A stretch of DNA of 64,000 nucleotides from positions 123,174 to 187,173 of the forward strand of contig JAACJM010000170.1 in the NCBI GenBank assembly GCA_013368315.1. The letters run 5' to 3'. Position 1 is the stretch's first letter. Each line of letters opens with the position of its first letter. A program made the translations under genes and the position numbers. Below, piece after piece: positions 1 to 11,020 of this stretch. This stretch comes from Tetrapyrgos nigripes. Its lineage: Eukaryota; Basidiomycota; Agaricomycetes; Agaricales; Campanellaceae. A model generated the notes under the pieces. The model saw nothing but the letters and a program-made list of their open reading frames with translations. It was not told the origin of the DNA and did not search any database.

Positions 1-309
1 TGACAGCACCGTTGATTTGATTCTTGGATTCTTGAAAGATACTACGATCTCAGCTGCCTGAGCTCGGATCGGAAAGGGACGCCACCAGAAAGCCTCGCCA
101 ACTGGGACGTTTTTTCATGGCAATCAAGCAAGCTGTACTTGAGACCCCCGCTTCTCAAACTTCAAGGATTATTTTCCGAAGGAGGTGTCTGGGAGATGTC
201 AACGATGGAAATACTAATAGTTGGATGACTCACCCACCGGACCGCATGGTCTGCACGTAGTGAAGTGCTTTAGCCTTTCAGTTTTTCAATCTTCTCCTTC
301 ATCTCCAGA
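1..309. other. Intergenic, nothing recognised
   Basis: I see no convincing coding exon here. It is the upstream flank of the HD-domain gene that starts at 310. Short open frames on both strands lack splice continuity or a recognisable motif. Confidence 0.4.
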
Positions 310-1297
310 ATGTATCCCAATGCAGATGAAAAGGTCTACATTGACGAAGCGGAGAAGCTGATGGTAGAAACGATGGCAAGATACGACCCTTCGCATGACG
401 CGTATCATGGCGAGTACAAAGCACATGACCGCGATGATGTTCTAAAGCAACCCCCTCAGTCCAACGCGTTCGAAAGACTGCTCTGGCTCTTGCTAAGGCC
501 GTACCGTCCAAGCCTGACCTTTTGACGGTGGAACTAGGTGCGTAGCACGTCTTCTCGCTACCGTTTGAAGCAGATCGATAATGAAAGCGGCGCATATAGC
601 TGCCCTCTTGCATGACATACTGGACAAAAAATATGCTTCACCAGAACAAGCTGCAAATCCCTACACCTTCTTTCTTCCTTTCTTCACTTCGGTTGCGGAG
701 AAGTCTGGTATAGATCTCGTCAAAGATGGCCGAGCACGTCAAATAGCGGAGATTGTCGATAACGTCTCGTGGACGACGGAGAAGAAGCTCAGAGCCAAAG
801 GAGAATGGGGTAAATGGCATGATGAATGCGTGGAATTGCATTGTGTCCAGGACGCAGACAGGTTAGATGCTATTGGTGCATTCGGTGAGCTGAAAGCTCT
901 TCTGAAAAGTTGTTTTGAATGTCTGACCGTAGTGACGGTCAAATGTTAGGCGTCTTGCGATGCGCTGCGTTTAGTGCCTCTAAAAACTAGTTGCGTTCTC
1001 AGATTTTGAGTTTCATACTGCTAATGGAAACGTGTTCTATGAACAGCCCTTTGCATGTTCCTAACGACGATCCGGCTTTAGAGGTTTCGGCGATGCAACA
1101 TTTCGAGGACAAACTGGTTCATATTAAAGACAGGCTGAAGACGAAGCCTGGTAAAACACTCGGTGAGAGGAAACACCAGGTGGTACGTGTCCCAATCATC
1201 TACTATTCTTAATCTTTATTCTCTTTCTTTCTAGCTGTTAGATTTTATGAAGTCTGTTCAGGAGGAGTACGATTTATCAAACCTTCAGACGATGTAG
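310..1297 (+). CDS. HD-domain metal-dependent hydrolase, YedJ-like
   Basis: Six exons (310-409, 460-537, 600-884, 950-989, 1047-1182, 1235-1297) join in frame to 233 residues. The protein has HD-superfamily metal ligands: His33 in DAYHVQRVRK, the HD pair in ALLHDILDKK (residues 64-65), and a later Asp in QDADRLDAIGAFG. The last motif resembles bacterial YedJ-like and fungal HD/PDEase hydrolases, which cleave phosphoester bonds in nucleotides or similar substrates. The substrate is unknown. The first intron must use a GC donor (410-411) to keep the conserved HxxRVR region in frame; the other four introns are GT-AG and 48-65 nt. The start is the first ATG giving the full HD N-terminus. The protein is probably soluble, since no signal peptide or membrane segment is visible. 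I am confident of the fold family and unsure of the biochemical role. Confidence 0.85.
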
Positions 1298-2346
1298 TTG
1301 ACTACTGTCCCCAATTCAACCTGTTTTTCCGGGCTGTCGTGAAGCTCATCTCCGTCACTGAAGTAGATGCATTCATTCTGAAAAATACAACAAATACGAT
1401 CATAGTACTGCCAATCCGTCGTCTCCCAGAATTCGGGAAAGCTACAGAAATAACTGTTAGCCCATTTCACTTTGCCCGTCGGCTTCCTTCTAATCCTGGA
1501 TGTATAGTCATCTTAGAGCTGTTTTGAGAGTTCTTATCGTGGGTAGACAAGACCAAGGTTTTGAACCTTCGCTTTAAGTCTTCTCTCGCTCCAGATATCA
1601 ATATCATGTAAATGGTGGGGGTTTATTCAGAAATACCCGCGGATGGCCATGGGTCTGCAAGTGGTCTCAGTCTGTTACTGTTGTCTAGCGATGTGATGTC
1701 AAAGCCTTCGATCTGGCGATAACGTCTGCTACCACTTTTCGTTGCATCCTCTCGTACATGCACAGGCTGTAATCTTCATCGGTCCTGTCCAAGAAACGTT
1801 GCGGTGACCTCGGTGGATTCAGTAATTATTACTGCAGCCGTGCATTAAAAGATATGTAGTTAAGACAGAACATTTATATAAAAATTCGATTTCATAAACC
1901 ACCGAAGACGCTGGAGATTTTCTTGTGGTGAAAGTCTGCTGGCGGTTGCTCTAACCCGCGGCAGATAGGTTTTTTTTTTTTGTGGCTTATGAACATAGAA
2001 CGAGTTTAAATGACAGCGAGGGTTAACTTTAGGAAATTCGAGTACGGAATTGGAGACATCTGAACAACACATCCGTGGGTCCCAACCTGCTTCTTTCGTA
2101 AAAACAATCGTGAGCGGCGACTCTGTGACCTGTTTTGCAGTTGACCTAGTTCGAACCAATATTGACGAGTCGATTCGAGTTCTGCACCTCCGTGGGGCGT
2201 CGGCGAGCTTAAGAATTGTATCCGGTCTGCGAAAGTTTCATAGAGAGGAGAGAACAAAGCAGAATCACGAAACTCCGTTGCCAGAACGAGACTGGATTGC
2301 TGACACAAAAATACAAATTTCACGTTTATCTTGCGAGTCCACAACT
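1298..2346. other. Intergenic, nothing recognised
   Basis: About 1 kb between the HD-domain gene and the convergent capping-protein gene. A 125-codon plus-strand frame (2050-2427) and 99- and 112-codon minus-strand frames overlap each other and the 3' end of the neighbouring gene. None shows a known motif, so I treat them as chance frames. Confidence 0.4.
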
Positions 2347-3512
2347 TTACCGTTTGATGAAGCCTACAAGTTCCTTCTGCAACTCTCTTTGCCTCCTAGT
2401 TTTCTCCAGATCATCGACACTGCGTAGGTCGTAGATGATATCACGCGTTTTACCAAAGTAGACCTGTTGGACATGAATCAATTCGTTGAAGAGCGGATAG
2501 AAACGACCCTGCGCATACTTCTTGCAGAAGGTTACGCATCTTAATCTCCATCTCTTCTATCATTCTCCCGGTATTCGTTATGTGAGAAGAGCTATCTTGT
2601 ATCGGCCAATCCTGCTCCGTCTGCAGATCGCTCAGACAGGGTCGCAAATCCAAGAAGTAAATCAAAGCCACATACCTGCCGTGTCATACTACCACTGAGA
2701 GTAACTTCTCCATCACGCTTCCAGTTTTCAGGAACCTTCTTCTCGCCATTGTTATTTTTCTTCTCACTGTCAGAATTGTCTCCTTCACTTCCCTTCTTCG
2801 TGATTAATTGCAGCATGATGGTCGAAGTGAGTTTATAATGTGCCTGACGTCCGCGTTCAGCGGTCTCAAATACATGGATAGAATCCCAGGAACCCGAGGG
2901 TTCTTGAGGAGTTGAAGGAGTCATTGCTGAGGAAAATAGTTCTGTCAGTACCAGCTCCAGTAACTGATTGCAGAATGACGCACTCTTCTTCAATAGCACT
3001 ACACCAGCAAAACCACCATCCTCTAAGTCCCAAAGGTACACGGAGGAGACACCACCTTCGAAATACCTGTGTGTAGGTCGGTCTCAGCATGGGTGGTGCG
3101 CCCTAACGAGACAAGCGCATACATTTCACGGTAAGTATCAAATGCTTCATTGGCGGAAATTTCGAGCTTTCGAAGTTTTGGCACTGGTACAGTTCCGTCT
3201 TCCAAGGGTGGATCATACTCATTGGACCAAGGCGACCTGATTTGGCGCGCAGTTGAGGGCATTACAGCAAGATCTATGCATAGACAGGCTTTCCACGTAC
3301 CTGTAGCTCTCTCCATCCCTGTTGTAATCGCAAGCCAGATACTCTCTTCCTGTTAGACGATCTGTCTTGACCTGTAATGGTTGGTCGACGCTACCCAGTA
3401 GATCATCGGCGTAGTCAGGGCAAAGTCCGACCAAAGCAGACACATTCTCCTCCGTACGTGTTGGTGGTAGCCTCCGCATCAAGTCGAGCATTGAATCAAC
3501 AAGGTCAGCCAT
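2347..3512 (-). CDS. cap2: F-actin-capping protein subunit beta
   Basis: Six exons (3512-3301, 3236-3123, 3066-2984, 2926-2676, 2620-2519, 2463-2347) give 292 residues, close to the usual length of the family. Beta-subunit signatures run in order: [11 protein letters not shown] near the N-terminus, [20 protein letters not shown], a [18 protein letters not shown] segment, [18 protein letters not shown], and the C-terminal [20 protein letters not shown] that precedes the actin-binding tail. The protein pairs with the alpha subunit to cap barbed ends of actin filaments at cortical patches. A low-complexity Glu/Asn/Lys insertion separates the LQLITKK strand from the SGSMTRQ motif. All five introns are GT-AG and 55-64 nt. 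Identification is secure. Confidence 0.97.
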
Positions 3513-3901
3513 GACGAGTAGCGTTGAGTTGGAAGATTGAACCAGTTGATTATGGGCGTAGTTGTCAAATTCTTCTCACAAGCATCGACAAACATCCATT
3601 CAAGCTTCGTGCAAAGTCCAGTATACTACAAGTACATGTTGACAGATTAGCGCTTAGCATTCAGGGTATAGTATCTAATAGATAGTACTAAGATAAACGA
3701 ATGGATTGATAGGCATAACAGTATGGTTAAACGGGTGGGCGGATAGTACTACATAGCTTGCACAATAATGTAAAGGGAAGACTTATTAAACCAGAAGTCC
3801 AGATTAAAAGGAGTGGCAGGATTCAAATCACAGTAGTAGCTGGTAGGATAGTGTAAGGTGGATAGTGTTACACCAGAATTCGACTGGGCAAAGTATAATG
3901 A
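3513..3901. other. Intergenic, AT-rich
   Basis: About 390 bp between the start of the capping-protein gene and the end of the next minus-strand gene. It carries short repeated AT-rich words around 3660-3760 (variants of gatagtac) but no gene or clear regulatory site that I can support. Confidence 0.4.
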
Positions 3902-5928
3902 TTATTTTGACCGCTTCGAGGGCCGAGGATTGGAACAATGCACATAAGCGCGGTATACATCATCAGGATGTAAATCCTCGTCCCTAACTTCAGCTTGACT
4001 GACCTCAGTCGTAACAGCGATCTGTTGGGAAGATTTCAGAATAGCCCGATAAGCAAACAAACTCGACATACCTGAATTGTCTCTATATGCTTCTCTTTCC
4101 CTTTACCTGTGCTCGACCCTACACCAAAAAACTCCCCAATCGAGCTGAGCATACTCTGCGATGGCGGTGTCTGTGCCAGCTCAGGATCAGCCGATATCGA
4201 TACTTCCGGGTGAGTAGTTGCGGGCACAAATACTGGCCGAGTGAATGGATTGTGGAAGTGGATGTGGGGATGAGGTAAATGAGGTAGGTGAGGTAAATGT
4301 GGTAGATGAGGCATGTGCAGGTGGGGCATGTGTGGCAGATGCAGGAAGTGATGCTCATGAGCCCTTTCAGGCTTCAGGATGGACTTGGGAGCTGCGGGTG
4401 TTTGTAACAATGGTATCCCGTTGGATGCAATTCGGGCCAGTGGTTGAGAGGAAGTTCCTGCCTGGAAGCTCACAATCGTCGCAGGATCATTCTTTCTGCT
4501 TCTCAGCATGCTCAAATCTTCAGAGATGCAGTCTTCTATATCCGAGAGAGCTGGCTGCTTGTTGCTTGGTCTTCGCGGCTGTGAAGCCCAGTACAACGCA
4601 TAAGAGTTGCAAACGACCTAGGTTCGCAGTGCAGAGTCAGGATATGTACCTATGCATGATAGATAGGGGCCAAGTGACTCACGTCTGCACCGCAGGCACC
4701 CAAACAAACCCATCCCAACTCTCCTTTCATCACAAAAAGCAACGCTATATTGACCTAATCCATGGATGAGCTAGTTTGTAGCATTGTCAGACAGCGAGAC
4801 TCTTACGGTGGAGGTGGTCAAAGCAACCAATGATGCCCTAATTCTCCGTCAGCAAAAAGGCTCAAATCCAGAAAGTTTGCCAAACACACAATAAAGTTCG
4901 TCTTGCCAACCGTCTCGTCCGCTTCCTCAATCGACCGGCTCGCAATATTGGGTATAAGAACATCCCAGTCAAGAAAATGTTAATGTACCTGAGTTACATC
5001 GATGAGCGTCTGCCTGAATTAGGTACCATGGGAAGAGCAGAAACTTACAAGTCATAAGATAACAGAGGTATCAACGAAAATGATTTCAATCCTATCATGC
5101 AGGCCTGATCCCCATCTCGAAGTTTAGCGACCCGGCCTAATAATAGGCTTTCAGTAACGAGGTTTTGGTGGTGTAGTTGGCCACATACCAAAGATCATCA
5201 GCCCGATAATCACGGTATAGAGGCTGCCTGTGAGCATGCAGATGATGTCGACAGGAGATTTGAAACGGCTTCTGCCCGTAGGAGGTGCCCATACGATATG
5301 GACTTTCTCGACTATGCAGGTGGAGCAAGTTTAGGGATATTAAGAGGCTTCATGGACACAAAAGGAGACTGACTGAGGTAAAAATACACAAGGGCTTTCG
5401 ATGTCGCATAGAAAGCGATACACATAATGATCGCAGCAGAACAAACATGAATGGACAGTTCTAACCCTACTCCAAACACAAGAATGCCACCTGGGTGAAA
5501 GGTTAACAATATTCTGACCATCTCCTACAGTACAGATCACTCACTGGATATGAGAAACAACCACGAATCCAGAAAGACAAGGATCAGGCAAAGTCGAGGC
5601 CATGGCATTTCCGTTAAACCCGCCCAGAAGAATCTCTCAGAGAACAATTTACGAGAAAGACAATGAGAAACAATCGTGATACCTGTGAAGATTGATTTTA
5701 GCAAACAGACGATCATGACCAGAAACTCGGGACTCACCAAGGAAATGAATAAGAGAACTCAGGACCTGCATGCCCGCCGAGGGGAACAACGATGGCATGT
5801 CAGCCTGATATATGGGAGAGAGGGAATGAAGGGGGAGGATGTCAAGGTATAGTCGGGAACCCTTATAAGAAACCCATTCCGCCACTGCACAAGGTCTCCT
5901 TCAGACATATGTCCTTACCAAGGGCCAT
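3902..5928 (-). CDS. Seven-helix fungal membrane protein with His-Pro-Leu repeat tail
   Basis: Eleven exons (5928-5919, 5884-5738, 5682-5545, 5490-5374, 5311-5189, 5136-5049, 4988-4890, 4837-4807, 4754-4683, 4617-4072, 4021-3902) join to exactly 497 codons. About seven hydrophobic helices occupy residues 40-270. Landmarks are FFWAGLTEMPWPRLCLI, ALVYFYLIEKVHIVW, SLIPLLSYDLYINIFLTG and ELGWVCLGACGADVV. The pattern recalls an unnamed 7TM family common in mushrooms; receptor or transport function is unproven. The cytosol-like tail is long and ends with a run of repeated HLP units (coding bases about 4243-4353), then a helical stretch and a polar end. The N-terminus is uncertain: the chosen ATG needs a 34-nt intron (5885-5918), and open sequence continues upstream to about 6106, so extra 5' exons are possible. 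Confidence 0.75.
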
Positions 5929-6900
5929 TCCCGAGGTGATGAATTGGTCGGCGACTATAGGGCCCTGTTGATTTGTTGCAATGTGGCCTGCTGAAATCAA
6001 CAGACATGTCAATATGGGGAAATTGATTGATGCGGAATATGCAATAACTGCAATAACTTACAAGCCAAGACGTCCCTTGCTTAGAGGATGCCTCTTCTTC
6101 GAACATTCTTATCGAAAGACTGTGTCGTGTATGTTCTTCCTTCTCGACGCCCAAATGTTCTTCGACTCTTGTAGACAGCACGGTTTTCGAGAGAGCCCCT
6201 TCTGTTCGGTTTCTCCATCGAGATAAATACGGTCAAGAATTGCTCCCGATGGCTAGAAGACGTGTTCTGCGCAATAAATCAACATGGTCAGTGACGCATC
6301 CTTCTGCCGCAGATAATATGTATTCCACTGTCTCGCCTATTCTTCTCGGTCATCTGAAGACGAAATGAAAATTGAAACTCGTAGCAGAGCGATAAATTAC
6401 GACGAAAAGCAGAGATTTTTGAAGAGCCTGAAAGCATAACCACTGGCTGAATTAATGACTGTCAAATGTCGAGATTTGCACAAAGTCGAAGAGCCTGAAA
6501 GCACTTGGGTAATTGTGAATTGGATTAATGATTCCATTACTTCCCAGTCGGGAGTGCATTTCTGTTCTTTCCTAAGAGCTACCATGAAACAGATACGTCA
6601 GCCTCCAAAATGCGTTTCTATCGTGTTACCAGGCGAAGATCTTATAGCGAGCTCTTAGTTGCAGACTGGTGTACGGATCACGTCGTCTTTCCTTGACGCC
6701 CATTCACAAGTCACAGCTGCGTTGTGACGCTGTACGACAGTCTGGACACCTAGACAGGTGGTGAATAGGCGGTAAATGGTGCAATCGGTTGACGTAGTGC
6801 CTAGGATGTGGTATTACACAAAACATGGTTATTAGTAGCGAGGCTGCACAGTGATCTTAAGGATACATCTCAACTTTACATGACCTTCCAGCATACATTC
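5929..6900. other. Intergenic, possible 5' exons of the membrane protein
   Basis: Minus-strand sequence from about 6106 to 5929 stays partly open and carries a good gtaagt donor at 6061, so it may hold 5' untranslated or coding exons of the membrane protein gene. A short word, gaagagcctgaaagca, occurs twice (about 6419 and 6489). Nothing else is recognised. Confidence 0.3.
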
Positions 6901-7888
6901 CTACATGAAATCATCCGGTTGATTCCCAAAGTCATCCAATGCCTCGTCGTATACACTTGTGTCGAGTCTGCAGAGATAGTTAAAAGAATGTTGAGAGGAA
7001 GGCAAGGCAAGACAGCAAGTTGACGCACTTGTTCATCGACTTTGCTCCTCCTAAAGCTGGTTTAGCTGCATTCTTCTTCTTCTTTCCACTAGCTTTGTCC
7101 CTTTGGTCCTTTTGCTTCTCGTTCGCAAGAGTGGTGAGACCACTTGCCGCTTTACGGACTTCGACGTCCTTGAGAGGTTGAGCCAGCTCGCGGACGTGGT
7201 GTTCTACGAATGTAGGGTACAAGGGTTTGTTTTGGTGGCGCTTGACAACAAACTCTATTATCATGCTGGAAAGCTTCACAAAGTCTTCCTTTGTCCGTGG
7301 CTGGAAGGATAGCAGTGAATCTAATTCCTTGGAGGATGTTCCTGTCTCCAGATCAGTGGATAGTTTGTAGTCTGAGGGTCAGTCATCTCACCTCCATGTG
7401 CTGCAGCACCAAACAAGTCAGCTGCATTATTGAGATCAGCAGCCAGTTCCTTCTCCCTATCGCGTCGTGCTTTTTCTCGAGGGTCCAAAACTGCATCAGA
7501 GTCGTATGGGTCATCTTCATCTTTCTGTGCAGCCTTTGCAGCTTCCTTCTCGGCTAGTTTTTGCTTGAGGGTTCCCTTCTTTTTCGGGGTGCTACAGGTG
7601 CAGATGCAGATTTGTCTTCTTCCTCAGAGGAGTCTTCCCAGTCGCTCTGGATAGTGGTTGCTGTTAGATCGATCAGGCCTATTGGGGCGTGAACAGGGTA
7701 TAAACGCACAGCAGGGGCTCCATCTTCTTCGTCTTCTCCTTCCCACTTTCCTTTAGCCTTTGCGGTTACTTTTGCGGGAGGATTTGCGACCTGATCTTCA
7801 TCGGAAGCTTCTATTGTACGCATATATAGCACTTGAGTGTGAATTGCTACACAAAGCTGATGGCATTAATCTCACCCCAGTCAGACAT
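6901..7888 (-). pseudogene. hcr1: eIF3 subunit j (HCR1) with apparent 1-base frameshift
   Basis: Five exons (7888-7876, 7810-7710, 7646-7392, 7341-7029, 6967-6901) carry the features of eIF3j: an acidic N-terminus starting MSDWEASDED, a second SDWEDSSEEEDK block, a Lys-rich linker, DPREKARRDREKELAADLNNA, the C-terminal helical region ending NEKQKDQRDKASGKKKK, and a final short DDFGNQPDDFM. eIF3j binds the 40S ribosomal subunit near the decoding site and takes part in initiation and ribosome recycling. The exons add to 749 nt, one base short of a multiple of three. The frame breaks at a run of four G on the plus strand (7586-7589; C on the coding strand), where the family would read Ala-Pro-Pro-Lys-Lys. 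Everything else is intact, so a sequencing or assembly error in the homopolymer is as likely as a real lesion. Confidence 0.85.
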
Positions 7889-8012
7889 GGTGCTCTAGGG
7901 CGGAGAAATAGACGTCGACGTCGACTAGGATGTGGTCAAGGGGAAACCTGAAAAATTTGCGATAACTGGAACGAGACCGGCATTTGCCGAGGCTGTCTCG
8001 TCACCCTCCTTC

Positions 8013-8862
8013 ATGTCGAGGTACTACTTGGATTGCAATTCTTGTCTCGTGTATGCGCGTTGAATTCATGCTTTGAAGGAATCAGCTACTCAAACTTGCA
8101 ACTACCTTGGTTCACACTCACGGTTTCACTCGAGAAGCCCTTTCGCGTTCTGTGCTCACGTTGCCTCCAGGTCAAGCTCATCCAGAACCACTTTCTGACC
8201 TGGCCGTGTCTGCCTTGTTTGGGAATGGAGACAAAGCCAGAAAGTCACTCATTCAAGCTTGGTTGGATGAAGGCATAAATCACATGAAGACAGTCTCTTC
8301 ACCTACTATAAACGAGGTACTCAAGGCAAGGCTGCAGTACAACGAATCTGCTTTACCGCATCTTCCCGAGGTGCGTCCCCATCTTGTTTCTTGTAGCCCT
8401 TTACTCATCTGCTTATAGGCGTTTGCTCTTTTGGCATCTCCGGAGATTGGAATCCCACCCCTTGATCCTCTGCCAGCATTAGGACATGCAATAAACATTG
8501 CGGACGAAGCATGCTATCTTACTGGCGACAAGACCACACAGGTGATACTTCCCATTCTTATTCTCTTGCACCTCACTGACTCGTATCTCAGCTTGCGTGG
8601 TATTCACAAAGACTGTCTCTGGCAGCAATTTACACAGCTGCAGGTGAGTAATTTACTGGAACGACTCGATGTATCTTCTCACTGCCATTTTTTGAATGCA
8701 GAATTGCACCAATTGAAATCCCCGCAGACGGCTGCCTCTTTCCTGGAATCATTGCTGACTGGTTCATCTGCAATCAAGAAGTCACTAGACGAGACAGCAT
8801 TATTTGGCTTATATGTCATGAAAAGCTGGGAGGGTATCATCAGGAGCAAAGGCATCCTCTAG
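8013..8862 (+). CDS. coq9: Ubiquinone biosynthesis protein COQ9
   Basis: Five exons (8013-8020, 8079-8370, 8419-8541, 8592-8643, 8702-8862) join to 211 residues. COQ9 hallmarks are the N-terminal THGFTREAL helix, SDLAVSALFGNGDKARKSLI, a central helix with ADEACYLTGDKTTQ followed by LAWYSQRLSLAAIYTAAELH, and SPQTAASFLESLL near the C-terminus. COQ9 is a TetR-fold lipid-binding protein of the mitochondrial inner membrane that presents ubiquinone intermediates to COQ7. The first coding exon is only 8 nt. The product begins MSRNQLLKLA with no long mitochondrial targeting peptide, so an additional upstream exon may be missing. The gene converges with the next one; the two stop codons are 76 bp apart. 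Confidence 0.93.
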
Positions 8863-8938
8863 CAACTTTACGGCCTGTCTTTCCATCTACATTTGTACAC
8901 TGACGCTTGTCTAATATCTTATCATACATAGCCTCTCA

Positions 8939-10577
8939 TCACTTTTTCTCTTTCGCTTTATATCCCATCCTCGAACACTCCGCTCGAGAACTGTCAACAT
9001 AGGGCTCGCCCACAAATCGTACGCAGATCTGCTCCAATTCTTCGTTTTCCATGGCGTTCAAAATGGCCTGCTTCTCGACAATTCCCCGGGTACGTTGGCT
9101 GAGTTTGTCAAGCACAGCTCCTCGAGACTAAGTACTGGAGAGTCAGTTTCAGACATTAGACGCGACAGAACGTTCTTGCTCACCCCCTCAGCCATGCCAT
9201 TCCAAATCTTGTCCAGTTCCACTGCTTGCCACTTCTGTGCGCCGATATAGTACCAGCGACCCTGTCCCTTCTTTTAAAGAGTCACTAAAATACAATAAGG
9301 ATGGAGGAAGACCTACCAAGTCAAAGAGATACACAAACGTATGAAATACCGAGTCACAGACTTTGCTGCTGGTCGATATATACCGCTTCACTCGTTGGTT
9401 TCCATCTTTACTACCCCAATCTAGTAGATAGGAAGCCCGACCTTTTTTGTCCTCGAGGAAAGTCGGGTCTCTGACGAACGCGTAGTTTTTGGCCATCACA
9501 ATACACAATTCTAATTCTGTACTCGCTGTGAGATTTACGAGGGAGGATATCTGTCATCGATGACCATGAGCATTTCTTGAGATAGGGATAAAGAATCCTA
9601 ACACAAACCGTTGTACCATCTAGCTCAAACTTGGATGGATTCTCCAGATCCTTCCATGATATAGGACCAGCTTTGACTTTGCTCGAGGCTGGAGGGTTTG
9701 AGAACTGTACACGCCAATTGTCATACTCCTCGCTAACACCAGATGCGTCGACACGTCGAATTTGATAGCTCTTGGGTTCTGGAACGATATCCGGGGGAAG
9801 GGATCCCAATACGCTGGCATCCTCCTCTGCTGAAAACATTTGCTCGTCCTCCGAGGACTTTGGTACCTCTTCTCGAGCAGCAGGTCCATGTGCACCAGAT
9901 GTCTTGTTCTCTGACCTTTCCGATGCTTCTTTGGAGTATTTTGCGCTGTGATTGTCCTCGTGAGGACTGGCATGACCGCTACTACTAGTTCTGCTCCGAG
10001 TCGGTTCTTCAGCGCCTTCAGCCCCCGACTCAGGCTCCCATAGCTGGGCTAACGATTCCGGTTGAGCATTAAACTGCAAAAATGACAATTAATCTTTGAA
10101 AGTTTTGGTACCGACTCAGGACCGATATGGAGAACCGAGCAATCACCTTCTCCTCGTATTCTCCTATGACGTCCTTCAGAACTTTCCTCGTTCTCCTCAA
10201 CTTCTTCTGTGAGATTTCACGGGCCTGGACCGCGTTGTCCAGTTCCGGTTTAAATCTGTCAATCCGGTCTTGCAGAGCGTCATTTTGATGTTCGAGCCAC
10301 TTGTTGGTCTTCACGAGTTCTCTCTTCTCGGCCTCGAGTTCATTGATCTTGTCATTCAGAGAGAAAGTTTCTTGTTCAAATTTCTGCTGTAGTGTAGCAC
10401 AAACAGATTGAAGACGCGTTAATGTGGTGGAAATGTCGGAGATCTACAGAAGAGGTTCATGATTATTATTATGTAATTAACAACTTGAAAACAGTCTGAG
10501 AAAGCTGAAGTTGCAATTGGGCGTACCTCATCCGACACCGACACGCAAACATGTTGCTCGGATGTACCCTGAACCAT
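8939..10577 (-). CDS. Uncharacterised protein with N-terminal coiled coil
   Basis: I do not recognise this protein. Six exons (10577-10527, 10443-10147, 10073-9605, 9525-9317, 9267-9184, 9127-8939) join to 432 residues. Residues about 20-115 are rich in Glu, Lys, Leu and Gln in heptad-like spacing and should form a coiled coil. Residues about 125-215 are polar and probably disordered. The C-terminal half is compact, with FVRDPTFLEDKKGRASYLL, VFHTFVYLFDL, RWYYIGAQKW and LEQICVRFVGEPYVDS, and looks like a folded domain typical of basidiomycete-only proteins. No signal peptide or membrane helix is visible. The start is the first in-frame ATG after an apparent acceptor at about 10597; a further 5' exon is possible. 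Confidence 0.65.
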
Positions 10578-11020
10578 CAGACAGGTATAGACGTGGTTCT
10601 TAAGCACAAGGAGTTCTGGTCAAACGGGGGATACTTATTCGCATGATACGTCTTCGTCGACTTCTCCCGTAGAGACGCCGTACTTAGATCGATGTATACA
10701 CGCGAAAAGCGTCTTCTTTTCAATCAATTTCGGTCTAACCGGTCTGGAGCAAAGTCAGCCTCCTACTCAATCTTCCTGGTTGAAGAAGCTTCAGATTTTG
10801 AGGGAAGAGGTTGGAAGATTGTAAGCGACGGACCAATCAGAAGTGCGCTAAAACTTCAAACTATGGAGAGGTTGTATGAATACTACAGATTGGCTGCCCG
10901 GTCAAGGTACAAACAACTACGCAAAGATTCCTCCTCCCTCCCTCAACTCCAGCAACTCCAGCAACTCGTCTTCGCCATAGGGCTGGGTAGGAGCCTGGAC
11001 CAAAGTAACCAAAACCTCTT
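10578..11020. other. Intergenic, nothing recognised
   Basis: Spacer between two minus-strand genes. A 143-codon plus-strand frame at 10692-11123 runs into the 3' end of the F-box gene, contains a repeated Gln-Leu-Gln stretch and no motif, and is treated as chance. Confidence 0.4.

Noticed and set aside
4245..4769. 174-codon plus-strand frame opposite the His-Pro-Leu repeat
   Set aside because: It is the antisense of a well-supported exon and of introns of the membrane protein gene, and its Gly/Val/Glu repeats only mirror the DNA repeat.
5520..5537. A 20-nt intron between gtgagt at 5544 and tag at 5525 in the membrane protein gene
   Set aside because: Far too short for splicing and gives the wrong phase; the 54-nt intron 5491-5544 gives the correct frame.
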